Origin: Pedobacter sp. AK013
Lineage (GTDB): Bacteria; Bacteroidota; Bacteroidia; Sphingobacteriales; Sphingobacteriaceae
Assembly (NCBI RefSeq): GCF_014205835.1
Contig: NZ_JACHCQ010000027.1
Span: 1-64,000, forward strand
Direction: 5' to 3'
DNA: 64,000 nucleotides
The notes under the pieces: generated by a model
Databases searched by the model: none
Told to the model about the DNA's origin: nothing
The model's input: only the letters and a program-made list of their open reading frames with translations
Shown here: one piece after another, positions 7,049 to 15,282 of the stretch
Numbering within the stretch: the stretch's first letter is position 1
Layout: each line of letters begins with the position of its first letter
Program-made: the position numbers and the translations under genes

Positions 7049-7984
7049 ATGGAAAAGACATCAATATTAATTTTAGGAGCGGGTGAATTAGGTATGCCTG
7101 TCATTCTAAATCTGGCAAAAAAAACTAAGGATTACAGTAGTGTAATGGTTACGGTTCTGTTGAGAGAAGCGACAATTCATTCTGAAGATACCGATAAAAA
7201 AAAGAATATCACAGAGATTAGGGAAGCGGGAGTGGAATTGCTTGCGGGTGACCTTTCTGCTCCATCTTCTGAACTTATTGCTATTTTCAAAAACTACGAT
7301 GCCATTGTTTCCTGCACAGGTTATGGAAGTGGTGCCGGGGGCTTTCAGCTTAAATTGGCAAATGCTGTGCTGGATGCCGGGGTTAAAAGATATTTCCCTT
7401 GGCAATTTGGAGTGGATTTTGAAGTTATAGGACGAGGAAGCGCGCAGGATCTCTTTGATGAACAGCTTGATGTAAGGGAGCTTTTGAGGTCGCAAACGCT
7501 CACAAAATGGGTCATTATTTCAACTGGGATGTTTACTAGTTATCTTTTTGAACCTTTCTTTGGTGTTTTGGATATGGAAAAAAAGGCAATAAATGCTATT
7601 GGCGGCTGGGATACTGCAGTTACAGTAACCACACCAGAAGATATCGGTAAGTTAACGGCTGAGATATTTTTTGCAGAACCACCTATTGAGAATGAGATCG
7701 TGTATATAGGCGGTGACACGATTACCTATGAGCAATTAGCTGATATTGCAGAGGAGTTGTCAGGACAAAAGTATGAGCGTACGCTTTCTGATATGACAGA
7801 GATAACTAATGATCTTAAAAATGATCCCACTAACTTTGTTAAAAAGTACCGTTCAATATTCGGAGCAGGCCGAGGCGTCTCCTGGCCGATGGAAACAACC
7901 TTTAATTTAAAAAATGGTATCACCACAACTTCTGCCAAACAATGGGCAAGAGATAATATTGACTGGAAATCTATGAACAAATAG
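7049..7984 (+). CDS. NmrA/isoflavone-reductase-like NAD(P)-binding protein
   Basis: A 311-residue atypical short-chain dehydrogenase of the NmrA group. The N-terminus has the dinucleotide-binding pattern SILILGAGELGMPVI, followed by a Rossmann fold (YDAIVSCTGYG, VKRYFPWQFGVDF) typical of isoflavone reductase-like proteins that reduce small aromatic or quinone-like compounds or sense NADP. ATG 7049 is preferred over TTG 7043. It is divergent from an HxlR regulator, and a TAACTTTG promoter lies upstream. The substrate cannot be told from sequence. Confidence 0.85.
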   Translation: MEKTSILILGAGELGMPVILNLAKKTKDYSSVMVTVLLREATIHSEDTDKKKNITEIREAGVELLAGDLSAPSSELIAIFKNYDAIVSCTGYGSGAGGFQLKLANAVLDAGVKRYFPWQFGVDFEVIGRGSAQDLFDEQLDVRELLRSQTLTKWVIISTGMFTSYLFEPFFGVLDMEKKAINAIGGWDTAVTVTTPEDIGKLTAEIFFAEPPIENEIVYIGGDTITYEQLADIAEELSGQKYERTLSDMTEITNDLKNDPTNFVKKYRSIFGAGRGVSWPMETTFNLKNGITTTSAKQWARDNIDWKSMNK

Positions 7985-8392
7985 TGTAGCTGTCGGATTT
8001 TTGGTGCGAGAATTATGTCTTATATTATTTTGGAAGTATCATAGGAAATTGTTCCTTTACTTTAAAGATCAATAGTGAAATTTTTTACAGTTGCCAACTT
8101 TTTGTTCCATTATAATCTGGTCAAGGTGGTTTAATTAAAAATCACCTTGAATTTAGCCTTGGGCTTAAATGATTTTTTCCCTTTTCCAAATCTTCGATTA
8201 TAAGCGCTTATGGCAATTATTTGCTGCATTTAAGCAAAAGCTCATCTGCAGTTTTATAATCAAGGTTTGTATTTGAGTCCAGTCGGTACATGCTCCTTTA
8301 AATTGCCAGTGCATGTTTGTAGACTTCCTGGCAGTCTAGGTTTTCTAAGTCGTCTGTATTAACTTTAGCGCGAGAAGAAATTGTAAAAAGAA
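7985..8392. other. Intergenic region with decayed repeats
   Basis: Bases 8093-8147 match 21601-21656 (CAACTTTTTGTTCCA-like, then TCAAGGT, then AAAAATCAC). Bases about 8165-8200 match the decayed element near 12415-12450. On the minus strand 8224-8286 reads DSNTNLDYKTADELLLKCSK and a stop, probably a gene fragment. TAACTTTA at 8360-8367 may be the -7 box for the AraC gene at 8393. Confidence 0.4.
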
Positions 8393-9259
8393 ATGGCAGC
8401 AGCTCCAAAAATTAGTACTTATCATTTTCTCCCATATAAATATGGTTCGGAACTGTTATTGGATATTGGACGTATTGAAACATTGAATCATTATGTATTA
8501 GATCGTACGTTACATCAACTTAGTTTTTACGAAATTATTTTCATCGAAAAAGGAGCGGGCACTTTTACATTAGACGAAAATAAGACATCAATAACACCAC
8601 GAACTATCATTTTCACAAGTCCCGGACAGGTGCGCTGTTGGGAAATTGAGCAGGATGTAAGTGGTTATGTATTGTTCTTTGAAAAAGACTTTCTCCATCT
8701 TTTTTTTTCAGACGAACTATTCCTATATCGGTTTCAATATTTTCATCAATATTCACGCCCAAACGATATGCAGCTATCCGAGATGCCATTTGTAAAATGT
8801 TTGGAGCTTTTATATGGAATAGAAGGAGAGTTCGGACAGCTTCAGAATGATAGCAATCATTTGATCAGGGCACTTTTATATCAATTGCTTGTACTGCTCA
8901 ATCGATATTATGCGGGTGTCTACAACGTTCAAAGAGATACTTTTGTTCATCCAGATTTTTATAGGTTTCGATCTTTGCTGGAGAAGAAATTTGCGAATGA
9001 CCAGCGTGTTGAAGCCTATACAAAAATGCTTAATGTCAGCTCAGGATTCCTTAATAAAATCTGCAGGCAATTTAGCGGATTATCTGCTCAACAAATGATC
9101 CACTACAAGCTGATTTCAGAAATAAAGAAACAACTTTATCAAAACAAATCTGCAAAAGAGATTTCCTACGCGTTTGGTTTTTCAGACCCGTCTAATTTTA
9201 ACCGTTTCTTCAAAAAATTTACAGGTACCACACCTCAGGAATACCGAAGGAAGATTTAA
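8393..9259 (+). CDS. AraC-family transcriptional regulator
   Basis: A 288-residue protein with an N-terminal cupin-like sensing domain (YEIIFIEKGAGTFTLDENK) and a C-terminal double helix-turn-helix (residues about 190-288) ending EISYAFGFSDPSNFNRFF then KKFTGTTPQEYRRKI, the AraC signature. A matched pair of direct repeats starts at its stop codon and lies before the secreted protein gene at 9329, which it probably regulates. The inducer is unknown. Confidence 0.9.
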   Translation: MAAAPKISTYHFLPYKYGSELLLDIGRIETLNHYVLDRTLHQLSFYEIIFIEKGAGTFTLDENKTSITPRTIIFTSPGQVRCWEIEQDVSGYVLFFEKDFLHLFFSDELFLYRFQYFHQYSRPNDMQLSEMPFVKCLELLYGIEGEFGQLQNDSNHLIRALLYQLLVLLNRYYAGVYNVQRDTFVHPDFYRFRSLLEKKFANDQRVEAYTKMLNVSSGFLNKICRQFSGLSAQQMIHYKLISEIKKQLYQNKSAKEISYAFGFSDPSNFNRFFKKFTGTTPQEYRRKI

Positions 9260-9316
9260 ATGACCATTTTAAAGGTAAAATGACCATTTTAATAGGATAG
9301 GCATGTTCTAATTTTA
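9258..9316 (+). promoter_or_regulatory. Direct repeats and promoter for the beta-helix protein gene
   Basis: AAATGACCATTTTA occurs twice, at 9258-9271 and 9278-9291, exactly 20 bases apart (two helical turns), as expected for an AraC-type dimer site. TAATTTTA at 9309-9316 is a plausible -7 box, which would place the second repeat over the -33 region. The first repeat overlaps the stop codon of the AraC gene. Confidence 0.55.
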
Positions 9317-9328
9317 CAAAAAAAGAAC

Positions 9329-10384
9329 ATGATAAAATATACATTTAGTCTTCTCCTATTCATAATAAGCGTACTGGTTGCACAGGCAGAACAATTATAT
9401 GTTAACCCTCAGGCCGGTAATGACACAAACTCAGGAATAAAGACACATCCCCTAAAGACAATTATTGAGGCAGCTAAGCGCGTAAACTTAAACAAAGAGC
9501 AGGGAGCGACCACAATCTTCCTATCAGCAGGTGTACACTTGCTAACCCAAACCGTTGTATTCAACAATGACAAGTATACCTTTAAAAACCGTCTTGTCAT
9601 TTGTGCGGATGTTATGCCTGACGATGCAGACTGGACCCCTCAAAAAATGCCTGTTGTGGTAACAGCAGTACCGCTTGTACCAGGTGTTGGCGGAGAGGAA
9701 TCGAAAGGCATACAACCAGAGGTTAATCATGTGACCATTGAAGGCCTGAGATTTACCGGCAGTCCGGATTACACCTATATAGATGGAAATAATTTACGTC
9801 GTTCCTATCCAATATGGCGTGATGGAAAAAGATTGGACGATTTACTTGTGACACAATGCCTGTTTGCCGGAGATGTTGATGTATTGCCATTACATGTGGG
9901 GGTTATAGCCAATGGTTATGGCCTGGTTATCGATCATTGTGTTTTCTTCAACTGTAAAATTCCAGTTGTTTTTTGGAAAAACGATGGTGAGGCTGGCAGT
10001 CGTAGTGCAATGCGTTATTCGCTGGTATATGGGGGCTATTTCTGTGGCGTTTGGACTACCCTGGGTACCAATGGAGACGATTTCGACTTTCACCATAACA
10101 TCATAGCAAACACCACTACCATATGGATCAGAGAAAAAGGAAGTAAAATCCGATATAAAGTTTCTGATTGCATTTTTACCAACTATACCAAACTGGCAGG
10201 ATACGGAAGTGGCCCGTTAAGCGACAGTAATGCAACTTCGACAGATTTTCTGGAAATGAAAAACGTACAAACTACCGGAACTGTAAAAATTGAAAAAGAT
10301 CAGCGTAAACGCAATTACCTGCAATTAGCAGAAGGTTCGATAGGTTCGAACATACAGGCAGGACTTTTTAAAAAGAACCGATAG
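9329..10384 (+). CDS. Secreted right-handed parallel beta-helix protein
   Basis: A 351-residue protein with a signal peptide (cleavage expected near VAQA-EQ). The start of the mature part, LYVNPQAGNDTNSG then HPLKTIIEAAKRV, is the usual opening of pectate-lyase-like beta-helix proteins, and the middle shows rung-like repeats (VTIEGLRFTG, LLVTQCLFAGD, LVIDHCVFFNC, YSLVYGGYF). Such proteins bind or cleave polysaccharides; no catalytic residues can be assigned here, so the substrate is unknown. It follows an AraC gene and precedes a DUF4345 gene by 12 bases. Confidence 0.8.
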   Translation: MIKYTFSLLLFIISVLVAQAEQLYVNPQAGNDTNSGIKTHPLKTIIEAAKRVNLNKEQGATTIFLSAGVHLLTQTVVFNNDKYTFKNRLVICADVMPDDADWTPQKMPVVVTAVPLVPGVGGEESKGIQPEVNHVTIEGLRFTGSPDYTYIDGNNLRRSYPIWRDGKRLDDLLVTQCLFAGDVDVLPLHVGVIANGYGLVIDHCVFFNCKIPVVFWKNDGEAGSRSAMRYSLVYGGYFCGVWTTLGTNGDDFDFHHNIIANTTTIWIREKGSKIRYKVSDCIFTNYTKLAGYGSGPLSDSNATSTDFLEMKNVQTTGTVKIEKDQRKRNYLQLAEGSIGSNIQAGLFKKNR

Positions 10385-10396
10385 TTTAAATTAATC

Positions 10397-10798
10397 ATGA
10401 ATACACAGAAAATCATCAAGATCGGTAGTCAAATTTATATTGGTCTTTCAATTTTCAGTATAGCTTATGTTAGTGTTTTGTCGGTATATAGTCCTCAGGC
10501 AACTATGGATTTGGTCGCTACGCGATTATCTAATACAGATGCAATAAGTTCTATAAGAGGTATATACGGTGGCGTTGGTTTAGTGATCTGCTTTTCTTTA
10601 GTTTACCTTTTATTAAACGACGTAAAAAAAGCACTCATTTTCCTTTCACTGTTTTGGCTAGCCTATTCTATCTCTAGATTGATAACAATTTTAGTTGATG
10701 GCCCTTTGGGCGAATTTGGTTTGCAATGGTTAGTGATAGAGTCTACCTTAGGCATTTTGGCTTTAGTGTTATTACTGCTTTATAGGCGCTTTAGATAA
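10397..10798 (+). CDS. DUF4345-like membrane protein
   Basis: A 133-residue protein with four predicted membrane helices (residues about 10-28, 55-72, 78-95, 108-128). The sequence between the first two helices (SNTDAISSIRGIYGGVGL) and the overall length agree with the DUF4345 family, which has no known function. It starts 12 bases after the beta-helix gene and is probably co-transcribed. Confidence 0.7.
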   Translation: MNTQKIIKIGSQIYIGLSIFSIAYVSVLSVYSPQATMDLVATRLSNTDAISSIRGIYGGVGLVICFSLVYLLLNDVKKALIFLSLFWLAYSISRLITILVDGPLGEFGLQWLVIESTLGILALVLLLLYRRFR

Positions 10799-10820
10799 TG
10801 GGTTAACATGCTTCTACTAC

Positions 10821-10868
10821 AAATGAAAAACAATTAAATAATAACAAATTTTAAATGAAAAACAATTA
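10821..10868 (+). repeat. 16-bp direct repeat before the lipoprotein gene
   Basis: AAATGAAAAACAATTA occurs at 10821-10836 and 10853-10868. The second copy overlaps the ATG of the gene at 10868. Each copy holds ATG-AAA-AAC-AAT, so only downstream context tells the real start; this looks like a small tandem duplication of a leader. Confidence 0.6.
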
Positions 10869-11353
10869 TGAAATCAATCTCGAAAAAATCTTTATTAACA
10901 GTTATGGTCATATCACTAGGTATTTTGTTTTTAGCATCGTGTAAGAAGCCTAACGATAACCCAGATAACAATAAAATTTCAATGAAAATAACTGTTACAG
11001 TAACTGGAGCTAATCAAAATGATCAGGTAGATTTTCAGGTAAGTGCCGGAAACCACGATGCCAGTCAGTACGGGGCTCCTGTTTGGAAAATAAATGGCAC
11101 ATCACAAGGTAATCAAGACAATATTATTATAGATGAGGGAGGTTTTACAGGCACCACAAAAACTTATGTGTTCGAAACCGTAAAACCATTTGATTTTGGT
11201 GAATTGAGCATTAATGTTGTTAATTTAGAAGGTGGGCCAATAACTGCTAGCTATAAAACCGAAGTTAATGGTAAGGTAGAGACGAATGAAAATGTGGTGG
11301 TTGCAGTAGATCAATCTTACAGTAAAATGTTCACATATAGATCAAATAAATAA
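10868..11353 (+). CDS. Hypothetical lipoprotein
   Basis: A 161-residue protein with a lipoprotein signal (LFLASCKKPND); the +2 and +3 lysines are common in Bacteroidota lipoproteins. The mature part is strand-rich with no recognised domain (KITVTVTGANQNDQVDFQV, GNHDASQYGAPVWKING). The next gene is also a secreted protein of unknown function. It is probably attached to a membrane facing the periplasm. Confidence 0.65.
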   Translation: MKSISKKSLLTVMVISLGILFLASCKKPNDNPDNNKISMKITVTVTGANQNDQVDFQVSAGNHDASQYGAPVWKINGTSQGNQDNIIIDEGGFTGTTKTYVFETVKPFDFGELSINVVNLEGGPITASYKTEVNGKVETNENVVVAVDQSYSKMFTYRSNK

Positions 11354-11562
11354 GTCTAACTGATAAATTCGGCTCATCGATTAAAAGGGTTTGTAGCATA
11401 AATCATGACCAGGTGCCTTTTTGCCTTTGTTTTTGGTTGATTTTTAACCTTATAAGTTTTGTGTATTTCAGTAAAAGAACGGGAAACTACTTTTTAGCGG
11501 GATTGAAAAACAACCCTTATCATACTAGTTGTAAACAAGAATTTTTTAAAATCAAATATCTT

Positions 11563-12327
11563 ATGAAGATACTCATGTTCGTTACCACATTTTTTTTCTC
11601 TTGTACCTGCGTTTCTGCCATTGAAACAAAAATAATAATAAGAGCAAAAGCAAAAGATGCAAAGTTCATCGGTAGCTCTCTCGGCGGTGCTTACGTAATC
11701 ATCAGGAACAAGGTAAATCAACAGATTTTAGCTGAGGGTAAGACCACTGGCAGCACGGGTAATACAGATCTGATCATGAAAGGACCAAAAATGAGAGGAA
11801 GTTCCATTGTAGATGCCCAAACAGCGGGTTTCCTGGCGAATATTGATATTGACGAACCCACATTCATTAACATCGAGGTGGTCTCTCCAATTAATCATAA
11901 ACAAGCTCAAGCAAAAGTAAGCACAGAGTTATGGTTAATTCCCGGACGGGATATTTTAGGAGAAGGAATTATTTTAGAAATACCGGGGTTTATTATCGAC
12001 ATATTGAAACCGCGAACCCACCAATATATAGCCCTGAATGCCATTAAAGATAAGCTACTCGAAATTCAGGCTAATGTTGTAATGATGTGCGGATGCGTTA
12101 TTGATAAAGGTGGGATTTGGAATGCTGATGAAATCGAGGTGAAAGGCATACTTAAAAAAGACGGAAAATATATTAAGGACATTAAAATGTCATTAATCTT
12201 GACAAATCTATTTGAGGGCAGTTACCTAATTGACGCTGCCGGAAACTACGAACTGATCTTGTATGCTTATCATGAAAAAACAGGTAATACAGGTGTTGAT
12301 AAGGTAAACTATGTGATTTATGAGTAG
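11563..12327 (+). CDS. Hypothetical secreted protein
   Basis: A 254-residue protein. The start is set at ATG 11563 because it begins a clear signal peptide (MKILMFVTTFFFSCTCVSA); an open frame reaches back to 11413 but lacks a good start context. The mature part has alternating strands (KIIIRAKAKDAKFIGSSLGG, TFINIEVVSPINHKQAQ), which suggests a beta-sandwich. I recognise no family. It lies downstream of the lipoprotein gene, 209 bases away, in the same direction. Confidence 0.6.
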   Translation: MKILMFVTTFFFSCTCVSAIETKIIIRAKAKDAKFIGSSLGGAYVIIRNKVNQQILAEGKTTGSTGNTDLIMKGPKMRGSSIVDAQTAGFLANIDIDEPTFINIEVVSPINHKQAQAKVSTELWLIPGRDILGEGIILEIPGFIIDILKPRTHQYIALNAIKDKLLEIQANVVMMCGCVIDKGGIWNADEIEVKGILKKDGKYIKDIKMSLILTNLFEGSYLIDAAGNYELILYAYHEKTGNTGVDKVNYVIYE

Positions 12328-12384
12328 CGAAAGATTATTCAGGCCTGTAAAAATCTAATTAGTTTTGTTGGGGCATCTTGTTTA

Positions 12385-12546
12385 TTAACAAGATTCAATA
12401 GTTTCTGCAAAACGTTTAAATGAATTTTTTCCCCTTTTCAAATCCTCAATTATAGGCCCAATAAGCAATAAAAAGCGATTTAACTGTTCAAAGTATTCCT
12501 GCTGATCGGTATACAAGCAGATAGAGTGTATTTTCTGACACCCCAT
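12385..12546 (-). pseudogene. Small antisense open frame, likely gene remnant
   Basis: A 53-residue frame from ATG to stop: MGCQKIHSICLYTDQQEYFE, then QLNRFLLLIGPIIEDLKRGK, then NSFKRFAETIESC. Parts of the same sequence occur in other reading frames at 4933-4980 (YFEHSKRFLLL) and 8165-8200 (LIIEDLEKGKN), so it is one of several copies of a decayed or repeated element. It might be an intact small gene; I lean to remnant. Confidence 0.35.
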
Positions 12547-12821
12547 CTGCTTTTTTTGTTTTTTACTGTGCTGTTAATCTGGTAAACAGGTAAAAATGTT
12601 TCGTTCGTTTTTACCGTTCCATTATCAACCTCACCTGCATCTTTTAGACTGGTATCCTTTAGTGCTGCCGCTAGTTTATCTAACCTTTTTCCAGCCTTTT
12701 ATACCTCGTAAATAAATCAAACATATATTGAGCAAGTTGTTGAAAACGAAGAAAAACTGTATTCATTATTTCACGCTGCAACAATTGGCCATTTTTGCAG
12801 TCTTATGGTTTTAGACTAAAT
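12547..12821. other. Intergenic, nothing clear
   Basis: Mostly A/T-rich between the remnant at 12385-12546 and the next gene. The run after 12550 (TTTTTTTGTTTTTTACTGTGC) could stop transcription, but it has no clear stem. The start of the gene at 12822 is preceded by no obvious -7 box that I can place. Confidence 0.3.
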
Positions 12822-14459
12822 ATGATACGCAGCTATTTCTCATTTCTTTTGATATTTCTGATTCTATTATTCTCGTCCGGTGTTTTTGCTTTTACCTATG
12901 GTGAGCATAAAAGGCTGGGAGACGAGGCTTTCTTGCATTTTCGTAGCGCTATGGCCGGTCTTTCCGGAGGTGATTTCTTTTTCAATTCACTCACTGCGCG
13001 AGAAAGTCAGGTATTTGGTTTTCTTTCGCCGAAGGGTGGTAACACAATCAGTTACGGGGTGCTGAACGGATTGAGCGGGGATCATGAAGACGACCCCTTG
13101 CTTTTGGAAAAAGCGCTGACAGACAAAGCCTCGATTGTGCAGCAGATCATCAGTATGCATGAGGAATTTATCGCTAAGGGTTTTTCTGCTGCGCCGGATA
13201 GCAAATTGGCCGGTCTGAACTTTAGGTATGCGCTATTGGCTATGGTTAATATGTCTCATTTTTATGTATACGGAAAAGACCTGCACAGTCAATTGAACAG
13301 TTTTGACCCAAGCTGGATCAAGAAACTACAGGACCCTTCAAAGACCAAAGAACTTTTTAAAAAACTGAGCCGTACTAATGCATTGACCATCTACACTACG
13401 GTTCACTTATTGGCTGTGGATCTGGCACGCGAAGCAGGAGAAATAAAAGCTACCGATCCGCCGAAAGCGGAAACTTTGATTCGCCATGCCGTGCTGTTCA
13501 ATGGTTTTGCAGATCATTTCTTAGAAGATGCCTTTTCTTCAGGGCATTTGGTGGTAAACAGGAGTCCTTTGGCTTCTTTTACGAATAATAAGGCATTGCA
13601 TGATTTTTATTCTGCGCACGGAAGTGTAGTGGTTAACAGGCAAGGAGAGGTATGGAGGGCTTACGGTGATGGAAAGTTGGATCAAAGTGAACCAGACAGG
13701 ATCGTTTTGGCTGTGGCCCTGTCTTTGCAGGAAGTGTTTGAAGCCTACGCTGGCGCTAAGCCATTGAAAATGGATACCCAATCGCTGCTTGATGGGATAA
13801 AGCCTTTATCCCTGATCCCAATTCCCTATAATACCGATTTGAAAAAAGGGGTACTTGCCGATAGCTTGATAAACACAGAAGCGGAAAAAGCCAGCCAGAT
13901 CTTGCCCCTACGTAATTTCGTGCGAAGCCGCGTAGGAAACTCTATGGTGTTTGGTTTCAATTCCAGGGCTTTTCGAGGACAGTATTTAGATGGCGGGGAG
14001 TTTAGGCTAAAGTTTGGCCTCTTTGGACAACGTTATGAATACAATAACCAAGGAACTAAACGCGGTATGCTGGACAGATGGAATGGCTATACGCTAAGTT
14101 ATGGTTTTGGAACAGTTGGCAGGTTTGCAGAAAAAGACTACAGGAGCGATGTGTATTTGTTAAAAGGAGGGATCAGGAGTAATTTTGACTATTGGATTTC
14201 TGATAGCCGTTTTTTGGGGTTTACGAGTTATATGGAGGCTGGTTTGCAGTTTTCTAATGGCAAAAGCTCACCGGTTTTTGTACCTTCGGCTGGCCTCCAG
14301 TTGGGACCATTGTTCAAGGTCAATTACTACAATATGCCCCTGTGGTTGAGGATTCCTGCACAGTTATTTTTACCACTGGAGGTCAGAATAGGGAGCGTTA
14401 TAGATGGAAAGTCTAAGCCTGCTTTTTTCTCGGGGCTAGACCTAACTTATGCTTTTTAA
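12822..14459 (+). CDS. Zinc-dependent phospholipase C-like secreted protein with C-terminal beta domain
   Basis: A 545-residue protein. The start at ATG 12822 gives a signal peptide (MIRSYFSFLLIFLILLFSSG then VFAF). The N-terminal half is helical with the pattern HAVLFNGFADHFLEDAFSSGH (His...HFLxDxFxxGH), which resembles zinc-dependent phospholipase C and S1/P1-type enzymes; further possible metal ligands are the early H in TYGEHKRLGDEAF and HFYVYGKDLH. The last 170 residues alternate aromatic strands (FGLFGQRYEYNNQG, LFKVNYYNMPLWL, GLDLTYAF) and end in Phe, as outer-membrane barrels do. It could be a surface-anchored hydrolase. It lies just upstream of the two-component genes, but co-function is unclear. 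Confidence 0.6.
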   Translation: MIRSYFSFLLIFLILLFSSGVFAFTYGEHKRLGDEAFLHFRSAMAGLSGGDFFFNSLTARESQVFGFLSPKGGNTISYGVLNGLSGDHEDDPLLLEKALTDKASIVQQIISMHEEFIAKGFSAAPDSKLAGLNFRYALLAMVNMSHFYVYGKDLHSQLNSFDPSWIKKLQDPSKTKELFKKLSRTNALTIYTTVHLLAVDLAREAGEIKATDPPKAETLIRHAVLFNGFADHFLEDAFSSGHLVVNRSPLASFTNNKALHDFYSAHGSVVVNRQGEVWRAYGDGKLDQSEPDRIVLAVALSLQEVFEAYAGAKPLKMDTQSLLDGIKPLSLIPIPYNTDLKKGVLADSLINTEAEKASQILPLRNFVRSRVGNSMVFGFNSRAFRGQYLDGGEFRLKFGLFGQRYEYNNQGTKRGMLDRWNGYTLSYGFGTVGRFAEKDYRSDVYLLKGGIRSNFDYWISDSRFLGFTSYMEAGLQFSNGKSSPVFVPSAGLQLGPLFKVNYYNMPLWLRIPAQLFLPLEVRIGSVIDGKSKPAFFSGLDLTYAF

Positions 14460-14563
14460 TATTCCACTCCTACAATTTTATATTGTTCACTATCAGGGTG
14501 TTATTGGATGTGTATTTTGGGCGGGACGGCAATTGAAATTGTTCTTTCCATTTTATGCCAAAA

Positions 14564-14598
14564 CTTCAACATGTCTTCAGTATCTTATACCATATTTG
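14564..14598 (+). promoter_or_regulatory. Response-regulator box and promoter of the redox two-component operon
   Basis: CTTCA occurs at 14564-14568 and 14575-14579, 11 bases apart, in the context AAACTTCAACATGTCTTCAG. A -7-like box CATATTTG lies at 14591-14598, 11 bases after the second half-site. The same layout lies before the Rieske operon at 17992-18026, so autoregulation is likely. Confidence 0.6.
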
Positions 14599-14604
14599 TT
14601 TATC

Positions 14605-15282
14605 ATGAAGATTCTAATTATTGAAGACGAAGCTGGTTTGCAACGAAGCATTGCGCAATACCTGATGTCAGAAGGTAACCAGTGTAGCATGGCCTCCACT
14701 TATGCGCAGGCACTTGAGCGGCTCGGAGCATATGATTACGATTGCATACTGCTCGATCTTACTCTTCCTGATGGAGAAGGTCTTCAATTGTTAAACTATT
14801 TGAAACGGTTGAACAGAACAGAAGGGGTAATCATTATTTCAGCAAGAAATTCGATTGATCAAAAAATAGAAGGATTAAGTCTTGGTGCGGATGATTATCT
14901 AATAAAACCTTTTCATCTTTCAGAACTCAATGCAAGAATATTAGCTGTTGTACGCCGGAAAAGTGCACGGGGCGAGCGCCATATCGAATTCAAAGAAATC
15001 CGGATTGATTTGGACGCAAAAGAAGTTCTGGTAAATGGTAAGTTAGTTTACATGACCAAAAAAGAATTTGATCTCCTGCTTTATTTCGTTTCCAATAAAG
15101 GTAAGGTAATTTCTAAGTCTGCAGCGGTAGAGCATATCTGGGGAGATAATTCTGATATGGCCGATAGTTTTGATTTTATTTATACACATATTAAGAACAT
15201 CAGGAAAAAACTGACTGATGCGGGGAGCGATGATTACTTTCAATCTGTATATGGCATTGGGTATAAATTTACCGAAGTATGA
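14605..15282 (+). CDS. OmpR/PhoB-family response regulator
   Basis: A 225-residue two-domain regulator. The receiver domain keeps the acidic pocket (IIEDEA), phosphorylated Asp51 (LLDLTLPDGEG), a conserved Ser at position 79 and Lys101 (LIKPF). The C-terminal winged helix (residues 125-225) has the usual tail SVYGIGYKF. The start is set at MKILIIEDE; an open frame runs upstream to 14449 but overlaps the previous gene. Its stop overlaps the kinase start by ATGA. The CTTCA-N6-CTTCA repeats before this gene and before the operon at 18196 are its likely sites. Confidence 0.93.
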   Translation: MKILIIEDEAGLQRSIAQYLMSEGNQCSMASTYAQALERLGAYDYDCILLDLTLPDGEGLQLLNYLKRLNRTEGVIIISARNSIDQKIEGLSLGADDYLIKPFHLSELNARILAVVRRKSARGERHIEFKEIRIDLDAKEVLVNGKLVYMTKKEFDLLLYFVSNKGKVISKSAAVEHIWGDNSDMADSFDFIYTHIKNIRKKLTDAGSDDYFQSVYGIGYKFTEV

